Assembly: GCA_946408355.1 (NCBI GenBank)
Contig: CAMJRX010000006.1
Location: 1 to 64,000, forward strand
DNA from: an uncultured Selenomonadales bacterium
GTDB lineage: Bacteria; Bacillota; Negativicutes; Selenomonadales; Selenomonadaceae
Length of the DNA stretch: 64,000 nt
Reading direction: 5' to 3'
The position numbers and the translations under genes were made by a program. The notes beneath the pieces are model-generated. The model did not search any database. It was not told the origin of the DNA and saw only the letters and a list, made by a program, of their open reading frames with translations. Position 1 is the first letter of the stretch; every line of letters begins with the position of its first letter. Of this stretch, positions 43,963-53,912 are shown piece by piece.

Positions 43963-43983
43963 GAAAATTTTCCTCCTTAGTAA

Positions 43984-44841
43984 TCAAATGCGTTTTGGGA
44001 ACAGCCGGTTTATTCGAGCTTTTTTGCGATATAAAACGTCAGTCATGGAGCACATACGCGCAACTAACTTGACATTGTGGACGCGAACTAAATCGACGCC
44101 TTTTGTTATCGCGTCAACGCATAAGGCTCCCGTTGCCTCATCGCGTTGGTCAAGCTTGAATCCGGTTAATCGCCCGATAAAACTTTTGCGACTTACACCG
44201 ACCGTCAAAATAATTTCTTTACCGTCCAAAGTTTTCAGCTCATCAAAGCGGCGCATAATTTCTAAATCTTCCGCGGGGGTTTTGCTGAAGCCGATACCAG
44301 GATCGAAAATAATTTTTGACGTGTCGAAATTTTTAGCTACGCAATGTTCTAACGTTCTACGGAAAAATTTTTTAATGTCTTCTATAATATCGCCGTCAGA
44401 ACATTTTTCATTGTGCATAGCGATTATTGGCGCGTTAAATTTTTTCACGACGTCAATCATGCGCGAATCTTCCAAGCCGTGCACGTCGTTAATCATATCC
44501 GCGCCAGTTCGCAAAGTATATTCGGCGACTTCGGGCTTGTAAGTGTCAATGGAAATCGGTACACCAAAAACCCTTACCGCCGGCAAAACTTTTTCGAGAC
44601 GGGCAATTTCTTCTTCCACACTTATAGGCGTTGCACCAGGGCGAGTAGATTCGGCACCTACATCAATAACATCTGCGCCGTATTCGATTAATTGCGCTAC
44701 GTGAGCCGTTGCCGCGTCGACAGAAAAATATTTGCCGCCGTCCGAGAAAGAATCGGGCGTAAAGTTTAGAATCCCTACTACTAAAGTTTTTCCGCCGATT
44801 TTAATTTGTCTACCGGCGTTTAAGTTAAAAATTTTTTTCAA
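43984..44841 (-). CDS. folP: Dihydropteroate synthase FolP
   Basis: A 285-residue enzyme joining p-aminobenzoate to the pterin. Motifs: VVGILNFTPDSFSDGGKYF, DVGAESTRPGATPI, DMINDVHGLED, DPGIGFSKT and VGVSRKSFIG. The TTG ending at 44841 is chosen because GGGAG lies eight bases before it. A longer frame runs through the TATAAT of its promoter and so is unlikely. It heads the operon folP, folB, folK-DHFR, ung. Confidence 0.93.
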   Translation of the reverse strand: MKKIFNLNAGRQIKIGGKTLVVGILNFTPDSFSDGGKYFSVDAATAHVAQLIEYGADVIDVGAESTRPGATPISVEEEIARLEKVLPAVRVFGVPISIDTYKPEVAEYTLRTGADMINDVHGLEDSRMIDVVKKFNAPIIAMHNEKCSDGDIIEDIKKFFRRTLEHCVAKNFDTSKIIFDPGIGFSKTPAEDLEIMRRFDELKTLDGKEIILTVGVSRKSFIGRLTGFKLDQRDEATGALCVDAITKGVDLVRVHNVKLVARMCSMTDVLYRKKARINRLFPKRI

Positions 44842-44860
44842 GACATCATCTCCCGCATGC

Positions 44861-44889
44861 ATTATAACGCATTGTTCGCGTAAGTTCAA
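44861..44889 (-). promoter_or_regulatory. Promoter of the folate operon
   Basis: On the minus strand TTGAAC (44884-44889), a 17-base spacer and exact TATAAT (44861-44866). The predicted start leaves only about 15 bases before the TTG, so the ribosome site lies at the 5' end. Confidence 0.85.
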
Positions 44890-44890
44890 A

Positions 44891-44919
44891 TTGACATTTA
44901 GCCGCCAAAACCTTAAAAT
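44891..44919 (+). promoter_or_regulatory. Promoter of the RND efflux operon
   Basis: TTGACA (44891-44896), a 17-base spacer and TAAAAT (44914-44919). Its -35 is one base from that of the divergent folate promoter, so the two polymerases may compete. Confidence 0.82.
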
Positions 44920-44955
44920 TCTGTTATCATTTTCAAATAAACGGGAGGGGTCGAA

Positions 44956-46236
44956 GTGGTTTTATCGAAAGCCAAATTGATGACAATGGCGGCAATCTTC
45001 GCCGCGTCTTCGATAATGTTCGGCGGTTGTGGTGACGATAAAGAACAGCAACAGGCGCAAGCTCCAAAAGCGCAAGTTAAAGCTATGAAAGTTATCCGGC
45101 GCGACACGCCGCTTGCCAGCGAATACGCAGGACATTTAGTCGGCACAGAGGAAGTAAAAGTTCAATCAAAAGTTTCAGGCAACGTCGTAGAAAAATATGT
45201 TGTTGGGGGTCAATATGTTGAGCAAGGGCAGTTGCTCTATCAAATCGACGCACGCCAATATCAATCCGCCGTATTGCGAGCGCAAGCCGATTTAGCGCAA
45301 GCCGAAGCGGTTCTTCAGCAATCCATAGCTACTTATAACAATTCTTTAAAAGACCTGCGACGCAACGAAGAACTTTTTAAAGACGCGGCAATCGCTGAAC
45401 AAGTGGTTACAACTCAAGCGGCAAAAGTTCGTGCAGACGAGGCAACCTGCGCGGCAAATGAGGCGGCAATTTATGCTTGCCAAGCCGCACTAAGAACGGC
45501 GCAAGAAAATCTTGACGACACAAAAATTTACGCGCCGATGTCAGGGCAATTAGGCGTTGATGACGTGTCAGTCGGAACTTTTGTTTCGCAAGGACAAACA
45601 ACTTTGGTAACACTCGGAGCACCCGACCCGATTTTCGCGCAATTTTCAATCAGCGAATCCGATTATCTGCACTTCATGACGGTTCAAAATATGCAATCCG
45701 AACATAATCCCATTGCCGTAACGATAACGCTTGCCGACGGTAAAGAATATCCGTTCGAGGGGCAAATCGTCGAGGTTGACCGTGAACTTGCCAATAGTAC
45801 CGGTTCTTTAATTATGAAAGCAATTTTCCCGAATCCCAGCGGACTTTTAATGCCTGGTATGTTTGCTCGCGTTAAACTTACCGGCGAAGTTATTCCCAAT
45901 GCAATTTTAGTTCCGCAACGTTCCGTTCAACAACTTTTAGGCAAATCGTTCGTTATGGTTGTCGGCAACGGCAATAAATCAGAGGCGCGCACTGTTGAGC
46001 TTGGCGAACAAGTCGGCAGTTATTTCGTCGTCAACAGTGGAATTAACGTTAGTGATACCGTTATAGTCGAGGGCTTGACGAATTTGCGCGAGGGCGTCGA
46101 ACTTAACGTTAAGACTGTCACGCCCGGCGAAATGGGCTTTACTTTGGCGAATGTCACCAGCACTTATAACGCGGACGCAGGACTTACCACGCCTAACAAA
46201 AATCCGAACGCTCCCGATAATTTGCGCGGGAAGTAA
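44956..46236 (+). CDS. RND efflux periplasmic adaptor (MFP) lipoprotein
   Basis: A 426-residue AcrA/MexA-type adaptor. The GTG start after GGGAGGGG gives a signal peptide with lipobox FGGC. A biotinyl-lipoyl-like strand pair (VQSKVSGNVVEKYVVGGQYV), a helical hairpin (about 90-170) and the beta-barrel (YAPMSGQLGVDDVSVGTFVSQ; FARVKLTGEVIPNAILVPQ) are visible. It links the inner-membrane pump to an outer-membrane channel. No TolC-like gene is nearby. Confidence 0.93.
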   Translation: MVLSKAKLMTMAAIFAASSIMFGGCGDDKEQQQAQAPKAQVKAMKVIRRDTPLASEYAGHLVGTEEVKVQSKVSGNVVEKYVVGGQYVEQGQLLYQIDARQYQSAVLRAQADLAQAEAVLQQSIATYNNSLKDLRRNEELFKDAAIAEQVVTTQAAKVRADEATCAANEAAIYACQAALRTAQENLDDTKIYAPMSGQLGVDDVSVGTFVSQGQTTLVTLGAPDPIFAQFSISESDYLHFMTVQNMQSEHNPIAVTITLADGKEYPFEGQIVEVDRELANSTGSLIMKAIFPNPSGLLMPGMFARVKLTGEVIPNAILVPQRSVQQLLGKSFVMVVGNGNKSEARTVELGEQVGSYFVVNSGINVSDTVIVEGLTNLREGVELNVKTVTPGEMGFTLANVTSTYNADAGLTTPNKNPNAPDNLRGK

Positions 46237-46248
46237 GGAGGCGGCGAC

Positions 46249-49200
46249 GTGGCAAAGTTCTTTATCCATAGACCGATATTCGCGATAGTTATTGCCTTGA
46301 TAATAACGCTCGTCGGTATCCTCGCGGCAATTCAACTTCCTATCGCGCAATATCCGCAAATTTCTCCGCCAACAATTTCCGTCAGCACAACTTACACGGG
46401 CGCAAATGCCGGTGTCGTCAACGAGACAATCGCGCAGGTTATTGAGCAACAAGTTAACGGTACCGACGGTATGGACTACATGAGTTCCAACTCCGACGAT
46501 ACGGGACGTTACAGCTTGAGTGTCGTCTTTGAAGTTGGCACCGATGGCGATATGGACTCCGTTAAAGTTCAAAACAACGTCGCAATCGCCAATGCAAGCT
46601 TACCGGCGGACGTTCAGCGGCAAGGCGTCACAACTCGTAAGGCGTCTAACGAAATGGCGTTGTTCTTGGCTATGTATTCGCCAACTGGAGAATACGACCG
46701 CGCCTTTATGAAGAATTACTCCGATATTTATCTTATGGACGAAATTAAGCGCGTCGACGGCGTTGGTGACGTTCAGATTTTCGGTTCCGATTATTCAATG
46801 CGCATTTGGCTCAATCCCGACAAACTCGCCGAATACGACTTGACTGTTTCTGATGTTTCCAGTGCAATTAACGAACAAAACTTACAAGCGGCGGCGGGAA
46901 CAATCGGTTCAATGCCATTGGCGCAAGGTCAAGAAAAACAATTTACCGGCAAAGTTCAAGGGCGTTTAACCGAGATTGAGCAATTCGAGAATATTATTTT
47001 AAAAAGCCGCAGTGACGGCACTTTTGTTTACATGAAAGACGTTGCGCGAATCGAATCCGGTCAACGCCAAAATAATATCGTCGCAAAGTTTAACGGCTAT
47101 CCTTCCGTTGGTTTTGGTATTCAGCTCACCTCCGACGCTAACGCAATGACGACCGTTCGCAACGTGCAAGAAATTATTGAGCGTCAACGTCCGAATCTCC
47201 CACCCAATCTTTTTATCAGCGAAATTTTCGACAGCACAGATTATATCCGCGCTTCAATCGAGGAAGTTGCGCACACGTTCATTGAGGCGTTGCTTCTCGT
47301 CGTGCTGGTTATTTTCGTATTCTTGCAAAGTTGGCGTGCGACATTAATTCCGTTGCTGGCAGTTCCCGTATCGTTAATCGGAACGTTCGCGGCGTTTATC
47401 GTCTTAGACTTCTCAATTAACACGTTAACACTTTTCGCAATGGTTTTGGCAATCGGCTTGGTCGTCGACGACGCAATAGTTGTTATAGAAAACGTCGAAC
47501 ACCATATGGAAAGCGGCTTGACACCCGTCGACGCAACCGAACGCGCAATGGACGAAGTTCAAGGTCCGGTCGTGGCGATTGCGTTCGTATTGGCGGCGGT
47601 TTTTGTACCTGTTGCATTTTTGGGAGGCATGATGGGCGTCCTCTATCGGCAATTTGCGTTGACGATTGCAATATCAATGGGCTTGTCGGCATTCGTAGCG
47701 TTGACGTTAACGCCGGCATTGTGCGCCATGATTCTCAAACCTAAAGACCCCAACAAAAAGAAAAGTATTTTCGATAAATTTTTTGACGGCTTTAATAATT
47801 GGTTCGACCGCACAAAAAATAGTTACGTTAAAATTGTCGCGGCATTTATCAGCCGTTCAAAACTTGCAGTAATTTTCCTTGCGATTATTCTAGGTTGCAC
47901 GTGGACAATTTATCAGCAGCTCCCGTCGACGTTCGTACCTGAAGAGGATCAAGGATATTTCTTTACGTCGATTAACTTGCCTGAAGGTACCTCGATGAAT
48001 CACACCGTTCAAACGATTGACAAGCTCGGCGGCGCGGTTATGAAGGAAATGCCCGGCTTGAAAAACTGCATGATGGTTACGGGCTTTGATATTCTGTCGT
48101 TCGGCGCGAAACCTAGCGCGGGAATAATTGTTTGCGGTTTGGAAGATTGGACTAAGCGCGGTAAAGATGCGTCGGTTAATGCTTGTATCGGGACAATGTT
48201 TAGACTCGGTGCAACGGTTGTTCCTGAAGCGCAAGTTATCGCATTTAACCCGCCCGCTCTGCCTGGTTTAGGTAACGTCGGCGGTTGGTCAATGCAGTTA
48301 CAAGATATGGCAGGTCACACGGACGAGGAACTTGACGCCTTGACGAAAAAAATTGTCGGATTAGCTAATCAGCGTCCCGAAATGCAGGGCGTTCGTACAA
48401 CTTTTAACATTGCCTCGCCGACCGTCGAATATGAAATCGACCGCGAAAAAGTTAAATTGCTCGGCGTGAATTTGGCGGACGTGTTTACGGCTCTGCAAGT
48501 CAACTTCGGCGGTATGCAAGTCAACGACTTTAACAAATTCGGGCGCACTTACAAGGTTATGCTTCAATCTGACGTGCTTTATCGCAGTGAGGCTGATTGT
48601 GCAAGATTTGTTTTCGTCAAAGGTTCGGGCGGGCAAATGGTTCCGCTTATGAGTTTAATTACGCCGAAACTTTCGACAGGTCCAACGCAAATTTCCAGAT
48701 TTAATGCGGCTCGTGCAGTGACAATTCAAGGCAACGCGGGCGCAGGCTATTCTTCCGGTCAAGCAATGAATGCCATTGAAGAAATTGTTCGACAAGAGGC
48801 GGGCGTCGGCTTTAATATCGAATGGTCGGGGCAATCTCGCGAAGAGAAAAAAGCAGCAAGCTCTACAGGACAAGTTTTAGCATTGGCGTTGGTTTTCGTC
48901 TTCTTAATGCTCGCCGCTCTGTATGAAAGTTGGTCGGTACCGTATGCAGTTTTGCTCAGCGTGCCGACTGGACTTTTCGGAGCGGTTTTCTCGGAATATT
49001 TTATGGCGTGGCTTGAGGCGTTTCTTAACAACGGACAACAAAACGCAGGACTTCAAGATAGCGTTTATATGCAAATCGGAATTATCATGATAATCGGTTT
49101 GGCGGCAAAGAATGCTATCCTAATCGTCGAGTTCGCAAAAGTCCGCGTCGATAGAGGCATGTCACCTGTTAAAGCGGCGTTAGAGGCGGCTGGCTTGCGA

Positions 49201-49443
49201 CTTCGCCCAATATTAATGACTTCGTTCGCGTTTATAATCGGTTGCTTGCCCTTAGCTGTAGCAACGGGTGCAGGTTCGGCGGCTCGTAACGGAATGGGCG
49301 TGGCTGTCGTCGGCGGCATGTTGTTTGCTACAACGCTGGGAATTTTCGTTATCCCCGTGTTATTCGTAATTACCGAATGGGTCGCCAAGAAACTCGGATT
49401 CATGAAGCAAGAAAAACAAAAATCCTCAATCGACTATATGTAA
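46249..49443 (+). CDS. RND multidrug efflux pump (AcrB/MexB type)
   Basis: A 1064-residue inner-membrane pump with twelve helices and two large periplasmic loops. Typical HAE1 features: FFIHRPIFAIVIALIITLVG at the N-terminus, LPIAQYPQISPPTISVSTTY, and in helix 4 the proton-relay pair of Asp in GLVVDDAIVVIENVEHHME. Helix 10 carries the conserved Lys in GLAAKNAILIVEFAKV. It probably exports drugs or bile-like compounds. It follows the adaptor gene by 12 bases with GGAGGCGG. Confidence 0.95.
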   Translation: MAKFFIHRPIFAIVIALIITLVGILAAIQLPIAQYPQISPPTISVSTTYTGANAGVVNETIAQVIEQQVNGTDGMDYMSSNSDDTGRYSLSVVFEVGTDGDMDSVKVQNNVAIANASLPADVQRQGVTTRKASNEMALFLAMYSPTGEYDRAFMKNYSDIYLMDEIKRVDGVGDVQIFGSDYSMRIWLNPDKLAEYDLTVSDVSSAINEQNLQAAAGTIGSMPLAQGQEKQFTGKVQGRLTEIEQFENIILKSRSDGTFVYMKDVARIESGQRQNNIVAKFNGYPSVGFGIQLTSDANAMTTVRNVQEIIERQRPNLPPNLFISEIFDSTDYIRASIEEVAHTFIEALLLVVLVIFVFLQSWRATLIPLLAVPVSLIGTFAAFIVLDFSINTLTLFAMVLAIGLVVDDAIVVIENVEHHMESGLTPVDATERAMDEVQGPVVAIAFVLAAVFVPVAFLGGMMGVLYRQFALTIAISMGLSAFVALTLTPALCAMILKPKDPNKKKSIFDKFFDGFNNWFDRTKNSYVKIVAAFISRSKLAVIFLAIILGCTWTIYQQLPSTFVPEEDQGYFFTSINLPEGTSMNHTVQTIDKLGGAVMKEMPGLKNCMMVTGFDILSFGAKPSAGIIVCGLEDWTKRGKDASVNACIGTMFRLGATVVPEAQVIAFNPPALPGLGNVGGWSMQLQDMAGHTDEELDALTKKIVGLANQRPEMQGVRTTFNIASPTVEYEIDREKVKLLGVNLADVFTALQVNFGGMQVNDFNKFGRTYKVMLQSDVLYRSEADCARFVFVKGSGGQMVPLMSLITPKLSTGPTQISRFNAARAVTIQGNAGAGYSSGQAMNAIEEIVRQEAGVGFNIEWSGQSREEKKAASSTGQVLALALVFVFLMLAALYESWSVPYAVLLSVPTGLFGAVFSEYFMAWLEAFLNNGQQNAGLQDSVYMQIGIIMIIGLAAKNAILIVEFAKVRVDRGMSPVKAALEAAGLRLRPILMTSFAFIIGCLPLAVATGAGSAARNGMGVAVVGGMLFATTLGIFVIPVLFVITEWVAKKLGFMKQEKQKSSIDYM

Positions 49444-49509
49444 AAAATAAAGTATTTCTGTGTATACTCGTCCAGAGAAACTGTTAAACAAACTTATCAT
49501 AAAGAGGCG

Positions 49510-49561
49510 TGTCGTTAAAAGATTATTCTTCAAGAGGAGTAAATCTTTGCGACATTTTTTT
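49510..49561 (+). terminator. Terminator after the RND operon
   Basis: TGTCG and AAAGATT (49510-49524) pair with AATCTTT and GCGACA (49542-49554), with a small bulge, followed by seven T. Confidence 0.75.
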
Positions 49562-49584
49562 ATTCGTTAAAGCTAATCTGAATA

Positions 49585-49613
49585 TTGACTGAAAGAAAAT
49601 CTTTTGTTACAAT
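49585..49613 (+). promoter_or_regulatory. Promoter of the PP2C/kinase operon
   Basis: TTGACT (49585-49590), a 17-base spacer and TACAAT (49608-49613), about 45 bases before the TTG of the phosphatase. Confidence 0.75.
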
Positions 49614-49658
49614 CAAGCCAAAAAAATTCACTCGGCATTTCCTAAAGGGGTGAAAATT

Positions 49659-50360
49659 TTGGCGAAGATATTTCAAGCGACGCATGTGGGGAAAGTTCGC
49701 CATAACAACGAAGATTCGCTGATAGTGATAGAGCCGGAGACGTTTGTAGTAGCTGACGGAATGGGCGGAGCTTCAGCGGGCGAAGTTGCAAGCCAAATGT
49801 TGGTTGAGACTGTGAAAAATTTTTTGACTAAGGCGGCACGACCTTACGACGAAAAAATTTTGGCGCAAGCAATTCTTCTTGCTAATGATAAAATTTTAAA
49901 TACAGCACGGCAACACGAAGAATATTTGGGCATGGGCACGACGGCAACGATTTTATCTTTGGACGGCGGGCAAGGATATTTCGCGCACGTTGGTGACAGT
50001 CGGATTTATCTTTTGAGGAAAAATATTTTTAAACAGATAACGGAGGATCATTCCTACGTTGAAACTTTGGTGCGGCGCGGCGAACTTACGGCGGAAGAGG
50101 CTCGTGTGCACCCAATGAAAAATGTTTTGACGCAAGCAGTCGGCGCAATGGCTAATATTTATGTCGACCAAGCAAATTTCCCTGTTGAGCGCGGCGATAT
50201 ATTTTTACTTTGCACAGACGGCTTGACGAATATGGTTGATGATGAACTTATTTTAAAAATTATAAAGACTGCCGAAAATCCCGCCGATGCATTGATTGAC
50301 GCCGCATTGAACGCTGGCGGCAGGGATAATATTTCTGTTATTGTCGCGGGAGTTGATTAA
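49659..50360 (+). CDS. prpC: PP2C-type Ser/Thr protein phosphatase PrpC
   Basis: A 233-residue metal-dependent phosphatase that reverses the action of the adjacent PASTA kinase. Metal-site motifs: VRHNNEDSL, VVADGMGGASAGEVAS, GMGTTATIL, AHVGDSRIYLL, CTDGLTNMVDD and GGRDNISVIV. The TTG at 49659 fits GGGG spacing better than the GTG nine bases upstream, which sits in the ribosome site. Kinase gene follows by 114 bases. Confidence 0.94.
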   Translation: MAKIFQATHVGKVRHNNEDSLIVIEPETFVVADGMGGASAGEVASQMLVETVKNFLTKAARPYDEKILAQAILLANDKILNTARQHEEYLGMGTTATILSLDGGQGYFAHVGDSRIYLLRKNIFKQITEDHSYVETLVRRGELTAEEARVHPMKNVLTQAVGAMANIYVDQANFPVERGDIFLLCTDGLTNMVDDELILKIIKTAENPADALIDAALNAGGRDNISVIVAGVD

Positions 50361-50474
50361 AAATGTGCCGAGAAATTTTTTACTGTGCGTTGAATTTTTA
50401 TTATGCTATGCGGGGCGCGATTGATTGTGCATGCCGCATTGCGCACGACGCATTAATTTAAGGGGCAAGGAAAA

Positions 50475-52313
50475 ATGATTCAGCGAGTTTTGAGCGGACG
50501 ATATGAGCTCGAAGAAAAAATCGGCAGCGGCGGCATGGCTGAAGTTTACAGAGCCCACGACCGACTTCTTGCTCGACCAGTCGCAATAAAAATTCTCCAC
50601 GAGGCGTATCGTTCGGACGTGGAGTTTATCGAAAGGTTTCACCGCGAGGCAAAATCGGCGGCTCGTTTGTCGCACCCTAATATTGTCAGCATTTACGACG
50701 TTGGCGTTGCCGGCAATGACCACTATATTGTTATGGAATATGTGCAGAGTAGCACGCTCAAGAAAAAAATTCAGGACGAGGGACCGCTTGATATTTTGAC
50801 GGCGACGCGAATTGCTAAGGACATTGCAAGCGGCTTGACGCACGCGCACGCCAATAACATTGTACATTGTGATATTAAGCCGCATAATATTTTAATGACG
50901 GACGACGGGCACGCGAAGATTACAGACTTTGGAATTGCTCGCGCAGTCACCGAGTCGACGCTAACTTATGGCGGAAGCGTTATAGGTTCGGTGCATTATT
51001 TTTCGCCGGAACAAGCACGCGGCGGAGTAATAACTCCGAAGTCGGACGTTTATTCTTTAGGAATTGTACTTTATGAAATGCTGACAAATCGCTTGCCGTT
51101 CACGGGCGATAATCCGGTTGCAATCGCAATGAAACATATCGAGGAGGAGGCAATTTCGCCGAGCCGCTATCGTCCACAAATTCCGCCGATGTTAGAAGCT
51201 ATCATTTGCCGCGCAATGAGCAAAAGCCCCGAAATTCGCCCGTCGAGTTTTGAATTGGTGCAAGAACTTTCAAACGTCGAGGCGGCGTTGAGCGTATCAG
51301 TAAAGAGCGACCCCGACGCTACACAAGTTTTGCCACGTCAAGAAATTCCGTCGCGCCGCGCAGTTCGTCAAGGCTTGGGAGTTCAAACAACGCAAGAGGA
51401 AACACCTCCAGAGGAGCCAGTCGAACAAAAGCCTTTTTACAAGTCGAAAATTTTTATGATGTTAATGGCAGTGGTTTTAATGATGGGCTTTGGCGTTGGA
51501 ATATTCGCGGCGTTTGGTAAAGTTTGGAACACGGAAGAGACCGTCACGGTGCCCGAAGTTAAAGGTAAGCAGTTAGCATTGGCGCGGCAGATTTTGGAAG
51601 ATAATAAATTGCGCGTCAATGTCGCTGAAACTTACGACGCGAATGTTCCCGCCGGTCAAGTTGTCTCTCAAGATCCCGACGTTGGAAAAACGGTTAAAAG
51701 TGACAGATTAGTTACGATTTACGTTAGCAAGGGCGGCGAGGCGATTGACATGCCCGATTTGGCAGGCTTAGCGAAATCAGCGGCGATTGAACGACTGCAA
51801 AAGCTCGGATTGAATTTGGGCAGTGTTTACGAAAAAGATTCGTCGAGTGAGCCTGGTACAGTTTTATCGCACGACCCGACGACCGGCACGAAAATTACAC
51901 GCGGTCAAACGATTGACTTGATAGTTTCACGCGGCGAACCCGAAAAGAAAGTTGAGGAAGTCAAAGTTACGCAAAAAGTTACGCGCGTTCCGAATGTCGA
52001 AAATGCTAGCCTTAACGTTGCTGAGGACGGTATAGAAGGACGAGGACTTCACGTCGGAACTGTTTCTTATCAAGACAGCACTCAAGCGGAAGGTACGGTT
52101 GTCGCGCAATATCCTTCGGCTGATTCTGAAGTTGAACTTGGTACTTATGTTGATTTGGTAATTGCCCGCCGCGCAAAAGTTAAAGAGCCTGAACCCGCTC
52201 CGGAACTCGAACCCGTTCATGAACCCGAAACGCCGCAATCAAATGATTTTCCGGATATTTCCGTTCAAAATGACGTGCCGAGCCGTGAAGGCGACCAGGC
52301 TAAGGAACGATAA
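50475..52313 (+). CDS. prkC: PASTA-domain Ser/Thr protein kinase (PrkC/StkP type)
   Basis: A 612-residue membrane kinase that senses peptidoglycan fragments or lipid II. The cytoplasmic kinase domain (1-265) has GSGGMAEVYRA, Lys39, the catalytic loop HCDIKPHN and DFGIA with the activation segment GSVHYFSPEQA. One membrane helix (about 325-347) is followed by three PASTA repeats (about 355-420, 425-490, 505-575) and a Pro/Glu-rich end. It should phosphorylate cell-wall and translation targets, perhaps including RsgA next door. Confidence 0.95.
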   Translation: MIQRVLSGRYELEEKIGSGGMAEVYRAHDRLLARPVAIKILHEAYRSDVEFIERFHREAKSAARLSHPNIVSIYDVGVAGNDHYIVMEYVQSSTLKKKIQDEGPLDILTATRIAKDIASGLTHAHANNIVHCDIKPHNILMTDDGHAKITDFGIARAVTESTLTYGGSVIGSVHYFSPEQARGGVITPKSDVYSLGIVLYEMLTNRLPFTGDNPVAIAMKHIEEEAISPSRYRPQIPPMLEAIICRAMSKSPEIRPSSFELVQELSNVEAALSVSVKSDPDATQVLPRQEIPSRRAVRQGLGVQTTQEETPPEEPVEQKPFYKSKIFMMLMAVVLMMGFGVGIFAAFGKVWNTEETVTVPEVKGKQLALARQILEDNKLRVNVAETYDANVPAGQVVSQDPDVGKTVKSDRLVTIYVSKGGEAIDMPDLAGLAKSAAIERLQKLGLNLGSVYEKDSSSEPGTVLSHDPTTGTKITRGQTIDLIVSRGEPEKKVEEVKVTQKVTRVPNVENASLNVAEDGIEGRGLHVGTVSYQDSTQAEGTVVAQYPSADSEVELGTYVDLVIARRAKVKEPEPAPELEPVHEPETPQSNDFPDISVQNDVPSREGDQAKER

Positions 52314-52314
52314 C

Positions 52315-53184
52315 ATGGCAGAAATCGGACGAGTAATAAAATTTTATAACAGTTTCTTTTTCGTAAAAGTCGGCGAGGAAATTATCACGTGCAAATTGCG
52401 CGGATTGCTTAAGAGAGATAAAAAAGTTGGGAGCGCGGTTTATGTTGGTGACTTCGTGGAAATTTCGAGATTGAAAGATAAAAGCGGCGTGATTGAGAGA
52501 GTTCAGTCGCGCCGAAATATTTTGATACGCCCTTCGATAGCCAATGTCGACAGAGTGATTTTAACGTTCGCAGTTGACGCGCCGAAATTGCATCCGCTTT
52601 TGCTGAATCGATTTTTAGTTTTGGCAGAAAAATCCGCGCTTGCCGAAATAATAATTTGCGTAAACAAAATCGACTTGGCAACGAAAGAAAATTTTTTATC
52701 GGAATATGAGCCGCTATATAAAATCTTGCGAACGTCAACGATAACGGGCGCGGGTGTCGAAGAGCTTAAGAAAATTTTATCGTCAGGTGTAACGGTTTTC
52801 GCAGGTCCGAGCGGCGTCGGGAAATCATCACTGCTTAACGCCGTCGATAAAAATTTAAAGCTTAAAGTCGGAAAGATTAGCGAAAAAATTCTGCGAGGCA
52901 AACACACGACGCGAATATCCGAGCTGATAGAATTTGGCGGCGGCTTTTTGGTAGATACGCCGGGATTTAGTGCAGTTGACTTGACAGAGGCAGGAATTGA
53001 TAAAAAAAATTTGTGGCATTGTTTTAAAGAGTTTGCGCCCTTCGCGGCGAGTTGTAAATTTTTAAATGGTTGCAGTCACATCCACGAGCCGGATTGCGGC
53101 GTTAAAGCGGCAGTCGAACGCGGAGAAATTTTGCACGAACGCTACGAATCATATCTTACGTTACTTGAGGAGGTTAACATATAA
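52315..53184 (+). CDS. rsgA: Ribosome small-subunit assembly GTPase RsgA
   Basis: A 289-residue circularly permuted GTPase acting late in 30S assembly. An OB fold (1-70) leads to the GTPase with NKID, GPSGVGKSSLLNAV and DTPGFS in permuted order. The C-terminal zinc site reads CKFLNGCSHIHEPDCGVK. The ATG at 52315 comes one base after the kinase stop, so the two are co-translated; a longer frame that overlaps the kinase is not used. Confidence 0.95.
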   Translation: MAEIGRVIKFYNSFFFVKVGEEIITCKLRGLLKRDKKVGSAVYVGDFVEISRLKDKSGVIERVQSRRNILIRPSIANVDRVILTFAVDAPKLHPLLLNRFLVLAEKSALAEIIICVNKIDLATKENFLSEYEPLYKILRTSTITGAGVEELKKILSSGVTVFAGPSGVGKSSLLNAVDKNLKLKVGKISEKILRGKHTTRISELIEFGGGFLVDTPGFSAVDLTEAGIDKKNLWHCFKEFAPFAASCKFLNGCSHIHEPDCGVKAAVERGEILHERYESYLTLLEEVNI

Positions 53185-53254
53185 AAAATTTGGGCAGGAT
53201 ATTTTCAAAGTCAACCAGAATTAAAAAGAAAAATTTTCGTGGGAGGTTAAAATT

Positions 53255-53911
53255 TTGGTTCACATAGTGATTGATTTGGAAATGAATCCCGTCAGCAAAA
53301 CTTTTAAAGATGTGCGCAGGTTCACCACCGACGAGGTTATAGAAATTGGCGCGGTCAAGCTCGACGATAATTATAATATGGTCGACGAATTTCAATGCTA
53401 CGTCAAGCCCGAATACGGCGAGATAACCAAGCACATAACAAAATTGACGGGGATAACGCAAGAAACTGTTGCCGATAAGCCGACGTTTCAACAGGCTTTT
53501 CAAGATTTTATGGATTGGATAGGTACGTGGGATATGCGGCTTTACTCGTGGAGCAATTCCGATATAAATCAACTGCGCGACGAATGCCGATTTAAAATTC
53601 CCGATTATGACGTTGCCAAATTGGAGCGTCAATGGCGGGATTTGCAAAAGGCATTTGATGACCGAATCGGTTTGCATTCAAGCTTAGCATTAAAACACGC
53701 AATCGGCGCAATGAATCGAGATTTCGAGGGGACGCAACACACAGCCCTTGCCGACGCGGCGAACACTGCGGCAATTCTGGCGTTGTTGCAAGATGACGAA
53801 GAATTTTTCCGCGTTATGCAACCGGTGATTGACTTGCTTAAGCCCAAAGAACTTTCGCAATCAATCGGCGACCTTTTCCCCGAATTAAGCAAATTAAAGT
53901 TTGGTGATTGA
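53255..53911 (+). CDS. DEDDh 3'-5' exonuclease (KapD/ExoI-like)
   Basis: A 218-residue nuclease fold. The exonuclease motifs are IDLEMNP (motif I, with DxE), SNSDINQLRDE (motif II region) and HTALADAANTAAIL (motif III, HxxxxD). It is similar to KapD and to the epsilon-type family that acts on RNA or DNA ends. TTG start after GGGAGG. Exact substrate is unknown. Confidence 0.82.
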   Translation: MVHIVIDLEMNPVSKTFKDVRRFTTDEVIEIGAVKLDDNYNMVDEFQCYVKPEYGEITKHITKLTGITQETVADKPTFQQAFQDFMDWIGTWDMRLYSWSNSDINQLRDECRFKIPDYDVAKLERQWRDLQKAFDDRIGLHSSLALKHAIGAMNRDFEGTQHTALADAANTAAILALLQDDEEFFRVMQPVIDLLKPKELSQSIGDLFPELSKLKFGD

Positions 53912-53912
53912 A

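Noticed and set aside
49510-49561. A third copy of the GTCGC/GCGAC dyad
   Set aside because: It has TGTCG and GCGACA arms, but the spacing is far longer and it forms a normal terminator behind the RND gene.
50361-50474. Small repeat or hairpin with GCGCAC/GTGCAT pieces before the PASTA kinase gene
   Set aside because: Arms are short and mismatched and give no stable stem; it is treated as an ordinary leader.
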